Source: an uncultured Eggerthella sp.
Lineage (GTDB): Bacteria > Actinomycetota > Coriobacteriia > Coriobacteriales > Eggerthellaceae
Length of the DNA stretch: 64,000 nucleotides
Assembly (NCBI GenBank): GCA_900542065.1
Contig: UQLU01000009.1
Span: forward strand, 35,138 to 99,137
Direction of reading: 5' to 3'
Under the pieces are notes generated by a model. It was not told the DNA's origin, searched no databases, and saw only the letters and a list, made by a program, of their open reading frames with translations. Numbering within the stretch: position 1 is the stretch's first letter; the number at the start of each line of letters is the position of its first letter. This document shows, piece after piece, positions 34,099 through 42,099 of the stretch. The position numbers and the translations under genes are program-made.

Positions 34099-34884
34099 AT
34101 GGGAAATACACCAGTTGTGAGCCTACAGCATGCGCAGAAAGCGTTTGGCAACAATGCAGTACTCAAAGATATCTCATTGACAGTAGAACAGGGCGACGTG
34201 CTTTCTATCATCGGTCCTTCGGGTGGCGGAAAGTCCACCTTGCTTCGTTGTATGACGCTTCTGGAAACATTGGATGCAGGATCGCTTTCGTATGGCGATT
34301 TACAGGTAGTCACTGCACCTGACGGATCAGGCAAGGCTGTATATGGTGGTAAGGACATAATCGCGCAGGCAAAGAAGCGCTATGGTTTGGTGTTCCAGAA
34401 CTTTAATTTGTTTCCGCATTATACGGTGCTACAAAATGTGACCGATGCTCTTATCTGTGTCCAAAAAAAGCCCAAGGAAGAAGCGCTTGTAAAAGGTCGT
34501 GAACTTCTGACGAAAATGGGTCTTACGGGTAAGGAAGATATGGTTCCGTGTGAGCTTTCTGGTGGTCAGCAACAGCGTGTAGCTATTGCGCGCGCTTTAG
34601 CGCTTGATCCAGATGTACTGTTCTTTGATGAGCCCACTTCTGCGCTCGACCCTGAACTTACTCAGGAAGTACTGCGTGTTATTCGCGAACTTGCCGATGA
34701 ACATATGACCATGGTTATTGTTACGCACGAAATGGCTTTTGCTCGTGACGTGGCAGATCGCGTAGCATTCATGGACGGTGGCGTTATCGTAGAAGAAGGT
34801 CCCGCCAAGGAAGTTATTGGTAATCCTCAGCATGAGCGCACCAAGTCCTTCTTGGCTCGTTTTGCCGAAGGAAATGCTGACTAA
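34099..34884 (+). CDS. Amino-acid ABC transporter ATP-binding protein (GlnQ family)
   Basis: The protein has 261 residues. Walker A is GPSGGGKST, the signature is LSGGQQQRVAIARAL, Walker B is DVLFFDEP and the switch histidine follows in VTHEMAF. It powers the permease encoded upstream. I chose ATG at 34099 because AAAGAGG lies 8 bp upstream; the TTG at 34081 would add six residues. Two palindromic octamers (CTTATAAG, 34046-34053 and 34071-34078) lie in the 173-bp gap before it. A hairpin with weak CGGCGGA/TCCGCTG pairing lies nearer the permease stop. Confidence 0.92.
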   Translation: MGNTPVVSLQHAQKAFGNNAVLKDISLTVEQGDVLSIIGPSGGGKSTLLRCMTLLETLDAGSLSYGDLQVVTAPDGSGKAVYGGKDIIAQAKKRYGLVFQNFNLFPHYTVLQNVTDALICVQKKPKEEALVKGRELLTKMGLTGKEDMVPCELSGGQQQRVAIARALALDPDVLFFDEPTSALDPELTQEVLRVIRELADEHMTMVIVTHEMAFARDVADRVAFMDGGVIVEEGPAKEVIGNPQHERTKSFLARFAEGNAD

Positions 34885-34890
34885 ATTATC

Positions 34891-35091
34891 AAGCATCGAG
34901 AAAGCCTTGGTTTTCGAATCAACTCCGCTTTATTCAACACGACAAGACGGCTAAAGGGCATAGTGAAATAATTCAACAAAAGATTTTTATCTCCCTAAAT
35001 CTAAGATCGAATACCAGGGTCTATGCCTTTAATAGCCGTCTTGCTGTGTTGCGCTCAGAATGATTCGAAAACCAAGGCTTTCTCGGTGCTT
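34891..35091. repeat. 201-bp imperfect palindrome after the ABC ATPase gene
   Basis: The outer 30 bp (34891-34920) match the reverse complement of 35062-35091 with one mismatch. Inner segments also pair: CAACAC, CAAGACGGCT and GGCATAG occur in order in both arms, to about 34963 and 35021. The loop is about 57 nt. It begins 6 bp after the ATPase stop. No open reading frame, and no obvious target-site duplication, is seen. It could be a 3'-end stem-loop or a degenerate non-autonomous element. Confidence 0.8.
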
Positions 35092-35156
35092 ATGTTTATT
35101 TAGGCCTATTCGCAGGAAGGCTTACGTAGGAGAAGCTGACCACATAATTACACAAG

Positions 35157-35182
35157 AAAGGGAGCTCGTATGAGCTCCCTTT
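35157..35182. terminator. Bidirectional terminator before the convergent hpf gene
   Basis: A perfect 11-bp stem (AAAGGGAGCTC / GAGCTCCCTTT) encloses a 4-nt loop, with A/T ends on both sides. Confidence 0.8.
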
Positions 35183-35256
35183 ACTATGCCGAGTTATATG
35201 ATGGGCTAGCCTCTTATGTTCAGGGCTATGTCCAATGTGTGGCTGAATGCGCGTTT

Positions 35257-35832
35257 TTATTCAGCGTCGGTCTGCTTAAGCAGGCCATAGCCGCCGTTGG
35301 TGCGGCGATACAGAATGCAGAATGCGCTGGTATCGCGATCGATATAAGCGAAGAAGTCATGACCCAAAAGATCGATCTGAATAAGTGCTTCCTCTTCTGT
35401 TAGAGGCTCAAGAACCAGATCCTTTACGCGTACTACTTCGTCATCCTGAGAAAGTTCTGCCATCAAACCATCAAGATCGAGTTCGGTTGCAGGAGCGCTC
35501 TTGTCAACTACAGGAGCATCGGCAATCTTCTTGTCGATAACGCGAGTCTTGTACTTGCGAAGCTGGCGAAGTGCCTTAGCAGCAGCAACGTCGATAGCTG
35601 CATACATATTCTCATCGCGCTCTTCAACACGAATGATATGACCGCGAGCACGCATGGTAACTTCGCAGGTAGCAGGAGTTGGGTTGGCTGGATTCTTTTC
35701 TACATGAAGAACAACTTCAGCGGTTAATGGATCAATATCCATAACCTTCATGGAATTGCCAATCTTTTCTTCTGCATAAGCGCGCAAAGCTTCAGTTACG
35801 GGCATCTTGCGACCGGTGATGGTGATATCCAT
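35257..35832 (-). CDS. hpf: Ribosome hibernation promoting factor, long form
   Basis: The protein has 191 residues. The N-terminal ribosome-binding domain (MDITITGRKMPVTEALRAYAEEKI through KALRQLRKYK) is joined by an acidic linker to the C-terminal dimerisation domain (VVRVKDLVLEPLTEEEALIQIDLLGHDFFAYID). The long form dimerises 70S ribosomes to 100S in stationary phase. GAGGTGA lies just before the ATG at 35832; an upstream in-frame ATG adds 22 residues with no ribosome site. Confidence 0.95.
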   Translation of the reverse strand: MDITITGRKMPVTEALRAYAEEKIGNSMKVMDIDPLTAEVVLHVEKNPANPTPATCEVTMRARGHIIRVEERDENMYAAIDVAAAKALRQLRKYKTRVIDKKIADAPVVDKSAPATELDLDGLMAELSQDDEVVRVKDLVLEPLTEEEALIQIDLLGHDFFAYIDRDTSAFCILYRRTNGGYGLLKQTDAE

Positions 35833-35898
35833 AGTTTCACCTCTCATACTGGAACCTACATTACGATGTGACTTGAGGAGCGGATGCCGTGAATTCAC

Positions 35899-36323
35899 GA
35901 ACGAGATAAAAACAAAAGCAGCGGCGCAAATAAAACCGCTCGCGAGTGATCTCCCAGTTGGAAACGGCTTTCCAATTCCCCTCGTCTACCGTTTTCACCT
36001 ATCAGTCTAACGCACTTTTACTCGATTGTGGGAATAATTATGACCATGTCCGCGAAGTCGCAAATGAATTTATCAGTCTCGGTGTCAAAATAATTACGGA
36101 ATATGATGTTTCTGGTCATGTTCTGGTATTTTGGTTAACAGTGTGTTTGTATCCACAAACAAGACCATTGAACGCTTTGTTGAAAACTAGAAAACCGAAC
36201 CGTTTGCGCTGTTCGATCGTTGCTAGATAACCAAATCGTGAATATCTTGTTTACGGAAAAGCTTTTTGTATGGATCTTTAATCCTGTGGCAAAGAGTTTT
36301 AGAAGCGAAAGGTCTTTAGTTAT
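35899..36323 (+). other. 425-bp gap between hpf and nhaA
   Basis: It holds two short perfect hairpins: TTGGAAA-CGGC-TTTCCAA (35958-35975) and GTTTGT-ATCC-ACAAAC (36145-36160). It probably carries both divergent promoters and an nhaA leader. I see no coding region, and no match to a riboswitch class that I can recognise. Confidence 0.4.
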
Positions 36324-37850
36324 ATGGCTCAGCATCATCACCATGAATCTGACATCTTTATTAAAGAAGCCGAAGGTCATCAGCGTCGATATCACAAAAT
36401 CGTAGAACTAACTCATTCCACTACCAAAGCCGCTGGCGTTATGCTTCTAGGCGCGATTATTGCGTTGATTGTTGCCAATACTGCCTTCCATGAACCGTTT
36501 TATGAGTTCTGGCATACCGAGGTATCGCTTGGATTTGGTGATGCGCATGCTGAAATGTCGCTCGCGCATATTATCAACGACATCCTGATGGCAATTTTCT
36601 TTTTGCTGGTAGGTTTGGAAATCAAATACGAAATGACGGTGGGTGAACTTACCAACATTCGTCAAGCTATCCTGCCTGTTGGCGCAGCGCTTGGTGGCGT
36701 AATGATGCCTATCGTGGTGTATCTGATTTTTAATGCAGGAAATCCTGAAACCATAATGGGGTGGGGTGTTCCAACGGCAACAGACATCGCGTTTGCATTA
36801 GGTATTTTGGCGTTGTTGGGATCTCGCGTTCCTGCGGGTGTTCGTGTTTTCTTAAGTACGCTTGCGGTAGCGGACGACATTGTGGCAATCCTGGTTATTG
36901 CTATTTTCTACGGACAAAGCCCCTCTTTGATGTGGCTTGGAGCTGCACTGGTAGTTTTGATCGTACTTATCTTAATGAACCGTTCGCATATCTATTCTTT
37001 GCTGCCTTATATTCTTGGCGGTTTGGTGTTGTGGTATTGCATTTTCATGTCGGGTGTTCATTCGACAATCGCAGGTGTTTTGCTGGCGTTGGCTATCCCT
37101 TCTGGTTCCCGCGTAGACTTGAAGAGTTTTACCGACTGGTCTGGTCAGCGCGTAAAGGAAGCACATGAAGCTTTTATTCCTGACGAGCCAGTTATTGGTC
37201 AGGAAGACTACCTGGCAAGCGTTACCCGCCTTGAACGCGTGGCTCGCCATGTGGTTCCACCAGCCACACGCCTAGAGCGCAAGCTTTATCCTTGGGTTTA
37301 TTTTGCAATCTTGCCATTGTTTGCTCTAACGAATGCCGATGTTGCCTTCATGCAAGCAGCTCCCGCAGAAATTATGGGTAACTCAATTTTCTTGGGTGTG
37401 TTCTTTGGCTTGGTAGTAGGCAAGCCGCTGGGTATCATGCTCATGAGTTTTATTATCGTGAAATCAAAGCTTTCTTCGCTTCCAGAAAATGTCAATTGGG
37501 CTCACATGTTAGGTGCGGCATTGCTCGGTGGCGTTGGTTTTACTATGGCAATTTTTGTAGCGAACTTGGCGTTTGTGAATCCGAACGACATCATGGTCGC
37601 AAAAGTTGCTATTTTGGCGGCATCTCTTGTAGCTGGTGTGGCGGGCTTCGCATTCCTGTTTATTCAGGCAAAGGCAGCATCGCTTAAGGGAGTGCGCTTC
37701 GAAGCTAAGCTTGCTTCTCCCGATAACTTGCAGACCTTTGGTGCGCAGGAAGCGCAGCGTCGTTATGAACGTGAATTGGAATATATAAAGACACAAATTT
37801 CCAAGCAGGAAGCAGAAGTAGAGAAGTATCGCGATAAAGCAGATAAGTAA
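36324..37850 (+). CDS. nhaA: Na+/H+ antiporter NhaA
   Basis: The protein has 508 residues. It exchanges Na+ (or Li+) for protons at the cytoplasmic membrane. Asp184 and Asp185 in AVADDIVAIL align with the transport aspartates of E. coli NhaA, and Thr153-Asp154 in TATDIAFALG matches the TM4 motif. It is longer than the E. coli protein (388). The extra length is an N-terminal His-rich tail (HHHH at 4-7), an insert around 270-310, and a charged C-terminal helix rich in Glu/Lys. The ATG has AAAGG upstream. Confidence 0.93.
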   Translation: MAQHHHHESDIFIKEAEGHQRRYHKIVELTHSTTKAAGVMLLGAIIALIVANTAFHEPFYEFWHTEVSLGFGDAHAEMSLAHIINDILMAIFFLLVGLEIKYEMTVGELTNIRQAILPVGAALGGVMMPIVVYLIFNAGNPETIMGWGVPTATDIAFALGILALLGSRVPAGVRVFLSTLAVADDIVAILVIAIFYGQSPSLMWLGAALVVLIVLILMNRSHIYSLLPYILGGLVLWYCIFMSGVHSTIAGVLLALAIPSGSRVDLKSFTDWSGQRVKEAHEAFIPDEPVIGQEDYLASVTRLERVARHVVPPATRLERKLYPWVYFAILPLFALTNADVAFMQAAPAEIMGNSIFLGVFFGLVVGKPLGIMLMSFIIVKSKLSSLPENVNWAHMLGAALLGGVGFTMAIFVANLAFVNPNDIMVAKVAILAASLVAGVAGFAFLFIQAKAASLKGVRFEAKLASPDNLQTFGAQEAQRRYERELEYIKTQISKQEAEVEKYRDKADK

Positions 37851-38197
37851 GTAATTGGGCAAGTGGATCGTTTTCGCCGATTGGGTGAACGAGTCGAGTG
37901 AATCGGCTGCGCGAACCGAACGAGCGAATCGTTTTTAAATGTGGAGATTGGACTCAATTATTAGCTGAAACTTCTTTCGCAGGTTATCAATAGGCAATCT
38001 AGCTGGTAAAACAGGTTTATATCGATTTGGGAATCTTTGAAGAATACTAAGTTTACCTGGTGTTATGAAGTTCATCTTCACATTATTTTGCATTGAACGT
38101 TGCCCTTTTGTTACCATGAACCAAGCTCACGCTTCATCATTTGGAAGATGTAACGTAATCAGTGAAGCGGATGTGAGCATAAGGAGGCTTAATTTAT
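37851..38197 (+). other. 347-bp gap between nhaA and the first NlpC/P60 gene
   Basis: A 7-bp hairpin (GCCGATT / AATCGGC, 37876-37907) and repeated GAACGAG/GAATCG words lie in the first 90 bp. The word pattern ends in a T-run (37932-37936), possibly the nhaA terminator. The remainder should hold the promoter of the hydrolase gene. No gene is seen. Confidence 0.4.
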
Positions 38198-39316
38198 ATG
38201 GCTGAACACGTACGTAAGCTCAACGCAAAAGCTGCACTGTCTGCCTTTTTTGCGGTGGTATTAGCAGTAGGCTTGGCCATTCCGGTATCCAGCGCTTTTG
38301 CAAGCCCTGCAGATGATGCTCAGGCAGAAGCAAATGCAGCACTTGAGCAACTCAATGCGTATCAGGCAGAACTTGACCAGGCAAGTGGCGATTATCAGAA
38401 TGCTCTTCAAGAGCAGCTCGATGCTGAAGCTAAGGTAGACGACGCTCAGAAGAAAATCGAAGAAAAGACCACTGAAATTGAGGGTTATCAGGAACAGTTA
38501 GGCGATCGTGCTCGTGACATGTATCGTTCTGGTTCCACTACGTTTTTGGACGTAATTCTCGGTGCTACTTCCTTTGAGGATTTTGCAACCACCTGGAACA
38601 TCTTGGAAGACATGAACCAGGATGACGCTCAGCTGGTTCAGCAGACTAAGACTGCTCGTGAAGAGCTTGAATCTGCTAAAACCGAAGCTGAAGAGCAGGC
38701 TAAAGTAGCATCCGATAAGGCTGAAGAAGCCAAGCAGGTAGCAGATGCAGCTGATGCTAAGGTTGCTGAAATGCAGTCGGTATACGATAGCTTGTCTGCG
38801 GAAGCTGCTGAATTGGTAGAGCAGGAGCAGGCTGCTGAAGAAGCTGCAGAGCGGGCAGCTGCTGAAGAAGCTATTGAAAACGATGCTCAATCCAACAACG
38901 ATGGTGGGAACGACTCCAATGATGACGGAGGCTCTCACAGCACGAACAAGCCAAGCTCCAATAATGGTGGCAGCAGCAAACCTCAAACGGTAACGGGCAA
39001 TACGGTTGTTGATCGTGCTTATGCTCAGATTGGCAAGCCTTATGGTTGGGGCGATTGCGGTCCTAACTCCTTTGACTGCTCTGGCTTGGTTAGCTATTGC
39101 TTGAGCGGATCTTATGGTGTACGTCTTGGTACAACGGGAACTTTCATGGGCTGGACTCACATTAGCCCTAGCCAAGCAAAGCCAGGCGACATCGTAGTCA
39201 ATAGTCATCACTGCGGTGTTTATATTGGCGGTGGTCAGATGATCCATGCTCCACATTCTGGCGCAACCGTTTGTGTAAGCTCTGTTCACTCTGACATGGT
39301 TTACGTTCGCTACTAG
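38198..39316 (+). CDS. Secreted coiled-coil NlpC/P60 peptidoglycan hydrolase
   Basis: The protein has 372 residues: a signal peptide (cleavage near AFAS, about 36), then a long coiled coil (40-235) in two halves around a conserved RDMYRSGSTTFLDVILG segment. A Ser/Asn/Gly linker and a C-terminal NlpC/P60 domain follow. The nucleophile is Cys294 in SFDCSGLV; the histidine is in SHHCGVYIGGG, and MIHAP follows. Such enzymes cut stem peptides at the division site or lateral wall. The coiled coil suggests FtsEX-like control, as with PcsB or CwlO/RipC proteins. AAGGAGG lies upstream of the ATG. A paralogue follows at 39672. Confidence 0.92.
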   Translation: MAEHVRKLNAKAALSAFFAVVLAVGLAIPVSSAFASPADDAQAEANAALEQLNAYQAELDQASGDYQNALQEQLDAEAKVDDAQKKIEEKTTEIEGYQEQLGDRARDMYRSGSTTFLDVILGATSFEDFATTWNILEDMNQDDAQLVQQTKTAREELESAKTEAEEQAKVASDKAEEAKQVADAADAKVAEMQSVYDSLSAEAAELVEQEQAAEEAAERAAAEEAIENDAQSNNDGGNDSNDDGGSHSTNKPSSNNGGSSKPQTVTGNTVVDRAYAQIGKPYGWGDCGPNSFDCSGLVSYCLSGSYGVRLGTTGTFMGWTHISPSQAKPGDIVVNSHHCGVYIGGGQMIHAPHSGATVCVSSVHSDMVYVRY

Positions 39317-39363
39317 GAACAGACCAAAAACGAGCAATACGCTAGAAAACAGATAAATCAATT

Positions 39364-39390
39364 GAAGCCCGCCTCATGCGGGCTTCTTTT
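39364..39390 (+). terminator. Terminator after the first NlpC/P60 gene
   Basis: A perfect 9-bp stem (GAAGCCCGC / GCGGGCTTC, loop CTCAT) is followed by TTTT. The next gap, 39391-39671, shows no other structure that I can identify. Confidence 0.9.
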
Positions 39391-39671
39391 ATGCGCTCTC
39401 TGTACTTTCGATGTGGCGCAAATCAAAGTTTTTAATAATCCACAAGATGTAGGGTAGTAAAAAGCACCAAACTACGTTTTGTTGTGGTTTAGTTGCTATA
39501 ACGAGCCATTTGAACTTAATGCTGACCAGGCATTATACAAAAAGATTTAACAACCGCTTGCCGTGGTGAACCTGTGAATTTATTGCTATGCAAATGCTAG
39601 ATTTGGTAGGATAAACTCGCTATCGCTTAAACAAACTACTTTTGCTCGAATCAGAGGAAGGATATCCCCAG

Positions 39672-40721
39672 ATGAGCACAAAAATCGCAGCACAAAAGCG
39701 GGCAATCATCGCAGCTATCATGGCTGTTGTCCTTTTGGTGGGTCTTATGATTCCCACTGCTTCCGCTTATGCAAAACCAACTTCGGCTGAAAAACGTGCC
39801 GAGGCAAAAGAAGTCCTTGAGCAGCTTGAAGAAATGCAGGTCAAGCTTGATGAGGCTTCCAATAATTACTATGCAGCTTTAGAGGCTCAAGAAGAAGCTG
39901 AAAACAAAGTTGTAGAAGCTCAGAAAAAGGTTGAAGAAAAAACCAAGGAAATAGAAGGCTATCAGGAAAAGCTGGGCGATCGCGCTCGTGACATGTATCG
40001 TTCTGGTTCCATCAGCTTTGTCGATGTAATTTTGGGTGCTTCTTCCTTTGAAGAGTTTGCAACTACTTGGAATATGCTGGAAATGCTCAACGAAGATGAC
40101 GCTGAGCTGGTACAGCAAACCAAGGATGCTCGTGACGAATTAGAAGCTGCTCAAGCTGAAGCTGAAGAGCAGGCTCAAATTGCTGCTGACAAAACCGCTG
40201 AAGCTGAGGCAGTAAAGAAAGAAGCTGAAGCAACCACTGCAGAAATGCAGGAAACCTATGATCAGCTTTCTGCTGAAGCAGAAGAACTTCTCAAGGAAGA
40301 AGAAGAGGCTGCTGAAAAAGCCCGCCAAGAGGCAGCAAGGGCAGCTTTGCAAAACCAGTCTTCGGGCGGCGGTAATTACAACAACGACAAAACCCCAACC
40401 GTAACGGGCAATGTTATCGTGGATCGCGCTTATGCTCAACTGGGCAAGCCCTATGTATGGGGAGCAGCTGGTCCTAATTCCTTTGACTGTTCTGGTTTAG
40501 TGGGGTACTGCATTACGGGTGAATATGGCAATCACTGGACTTATACAGGAGCCATGAATAACTGGACTCACGTTTCAAATCCGCAACCAGGCGACTTTGC
40601 CCTCAATAGTCATCACACGGGTGTATATATTGGCAATGGCCAGATGATTCACGCACCACGTACGGGTGATGTTGTAAAGATTAGTGCTGTTCATGCAGGT
40701 ATGTGGTACGTTCGCTACTAA
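39672..40721 (+). CDS. Secreted coiled-coil NlpC/P60 peptidoglycan hydrolase, paralogue
   Basis: The protein has 349 residues with the same plan as its upstream neighbour: signal peptide (to about SAYAK), coiled coil with the shared GDRARDMYRSGS segment, short Gly/Asn linker, and an NlpC/P60 domain with Cys273 in FDCSGLV, the His of SHHTGVYIG, and MIHAP. The two arose by duplication: coiled coils and catalytic domains align along their length, while linkers differ. I chose ATG at 39672 (MSTKIA), 11 bp after GAGGAAGG. It has its own terminator, so the two genes are separately controlled. Confidence 0.92.
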   Translation: MSTKIAAQKRAIIAAIMAVVLLVGLMIPTASAYAKPTSAEKRAEAKEVLEQLEEMQVKLDEASNNYYAALEAQEEAENKVVEAQKKVEEKTKEIEGYQEKLGDRARDMYRSGSISFVDVILGASSFEEFATTWNMLEMLNEDDAELVQQTKDARDELEAAQAEAEEQAQIAADKTAEAEAVKKEAEATTAEMQETYDQLSAEAEELLKEEEEAAEKARQEAARAALQNQSSGGGNYNNDKTPTVTGNVIVDRAYAQLGKPYVWGAAGPNSFDCSGLVGYCITGEYGNHWTYTGAMNNWTHVSNPQPGDFALNSHHTGVYIGNGQMIHAPRTGDVVKISAVHAGMWYVRY

Positions 40722-40743
40722 TTTAATGACTCTCTAAACAGCA

Positions 40744-40780
40744 CAAGGACGAAAAGGGATACTTTTCGTCCTTGTTTATT
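40744..40780 (+). terminator. Terminator after the second NlpC/P60 gene
   Basis: A perfect 13-bp stem (CAAGGACGAAAAG / CTTTTCGTCCTTG, 5-nt loop) is followed by TTTATTT. Confidence 0.9.
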
Positions 40781-40881
40781 TGTGGAGCGGTTTATGAAGC
40801 AAAGGTGGCTTCTGTGTTCTTTTCTTAAAGATGTGCTAATATATCACCCGCTAATTACCGCAGGGTAATTGGTAGGAATTG

Positions 40882-40958
40882 CGGGATGTGGCTCAGCTTG
40901 GTAGAGCGCTGCGTTCGGGACGCAGAGGTCGCAGGTTCGAATCCTGTCATCCCGACCA
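40882..40958 (+). tRNA. tRNA-Pro (CGG)
   Basis: The cloverleaf is complete: acceptor CGGGATG/CATCCCG, anticodon stem CTGCG/CGCAG with loop TTCGGGA (anticodon CGG), and T-arm GGTTCGAATCC. The CCA end is encoded. Confidence 0.97.
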
Positions 40959-40973
40959 TTTCAACCGCTAAGG

Positions 40974-41004
40974 GAGCATCCCGTAAGGGGTACCGCTCTT
41001 TTTT
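40974..41004 (+). terminator. Terminator of tRNA-Pro
   Basis: GAGC-ATCCC pairs with GGGGT-ACC-GCTC (3-nt bulge, loop GTAA) and is followed by TTTTTT. Confidence 0.8.
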
Positions 41005-41162
41005 GTTAGAGTGAAAGCGTTCACTCAATGAAATTGAAACTGGGCGTTCGCACAATGAAGCGAAAGCGAAGCAAAAGACGAAAGTGTTTTACCAATCGTT
41101 TGGCACGAAGCTTCGCAAACACGAGCTTTAGGTAGGAACACCTAGGGTGTGGAGGTACTTGC

Positions 41163-41453
41163 ATGAAGATAGGACCTTTCGGCATTTTTGAAATTGCCAT
41201 TATTCTTATCGTTATCCTTATTATTTTTGGCCCCAAAAATCTTCCCAAGCTCGGTACTGCTATTGGTAAAGCGGTAAAGAATTTGCGTGAAGGTTTAGGC
41301 GGCAACAAAAAGGTAAAAGAGGCGGAAGAAACCCCTGTTGCAGAAGCTAAGCAAGCATCGGCAGAGGAAATCGAAGTAGAGGTTCTTGAGAAACCTGAAC
41401 CAGGCAGCTCAAAACCAGCACCTAAGGGTAAAGAAGAAACCGAAAACGCTTAA
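41163..41453 (+). CDS. tatA: Sec-independent protein translocase TatA
   Basis: The protein has 96 residues. It has an N-terminal transmembrane helix (IFEIAIILIVILIIFG), the FGPKNLPKLG hinge, an amphipathic helix (KAVKNLREGL) and an acidic tail. It is the pore-forming subunit of the twin-arginine export system. GGAGG lies about 9 bp before the ATG. tatC is not in this window. A terminator hairpin follows. Confidence 0.93.
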   Translation: MKIGPFGIFEIAIILIVILIIFGPKNLPKLGTAIGKAVKNLREGLGGNKKVKEAEETPVAEAKQASAEEIEVEVLEKPEPGSSKPAPKGKEETENA

Positions 41454-41480
41454 ACGGTTTTAACGTATAGCAGGTATACC

Positions 41481-41513
41481 AAGGGGCACGTTCTTTTATG
41501 GAACGCGCCCCTT
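41481..41513 (+). terminator. Terminator after tatA
   Basis: AAGGGGC-A-CGTTC pairs with GAACG-C-GCCCCTT (one A-C mismatch) and ends in TTTC. Confidence 0.7.
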
Positions 41514-41573
41514 TCGCAGGTAGAGAGAAAGGACGAGTGACCAAGGCTGCGCTTGGTCGAGGGGTAAGTAATT

Positions 41574-42044
41574 ATGGCTGACAACAATTACATTCTGACT
41601 GAAGAAGGTAAAGAAAAGCTCGAAGAAGAGCTTCATTACTTGGAAACTGAAAAGCGTGCAGAAATTGGTGAGCGTATTCGTGTTGCTCGCGAGTTTGGTG
41701 ATATTTCTGAGAACTCAGAGTATGACGACGCAAAGAACGAGCAGGGCATGATGGAAGCTCGTATTGCAGAAATCACACGTATTCTTAGCGAGGCTACCGT
41801 AGTTTCTGCCCCTAAGCGTTCTGGCAAAGTAAACATTGGCAGCCGCGTAACAGTTGATATGGGCGGTCGCGAGCGTGTATTCACCATTGTTGGCGGCGCA
41901 GAGAGCAATTCTGCTGAGGGTAAAATTTCCAACGAATCACCCGTAGGCGCAGCGTTGCTCGGTCATAAAAAAGATGACGAAGTGGAAACCACTGGCCCAA
42001 CGGGTCGCGTGATCAAGATGAAGATCTTGAAAATCGAACACTAA
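41574..42044 (+). CDS. greA: Transcript cleavage factor GreA
   Basis: The protein has 156 residues, normal for GreA. An N-terminal antiparallel coiled coil carries the acidic tip (GDISENSEYDDAKNEQ) that enters the RNA polymerase secondary channel. A C-terminal FKBP-like domain begins near NIGSRVTVD. It rescues backtracked polymerase. GAGGGGTAAG precedes the ATG. lysS begins 55 bp after the stop, so the pair is probably one transcription unit. Confidence 0.96.
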   Translation: MADNNYILTEEGKEKLEEELHYLETEKRAEIGERIRVAREFGDISENSEYDDAKNEQGMMEARIAEITRILSEATVVSAPKRSGKVNIGSRVTVDMGGRERVFTIVGGAESNSAEGKISNESPVGAALLGHKKDDEVETTGPTGRVIKMKILKIEH

Positions 42045-42099
42045 TTGCAACTTTAAAGAGGATACTAACCGCAACCCCTTTCTATAGAAACGGATAACA

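Noticed and set aside
38498..39361. 287-codon frame antisense to an NlpC/P60 gene
   Set aside because: Shadow of a coiled-coil gene; the composition is the complement of Ala/Glu codons.
40855..41055. 66-codon frame antisense to tRNA-Pro
   Set aside because: It is the familiar false product read across tRNA sequence (GFEPATSA).
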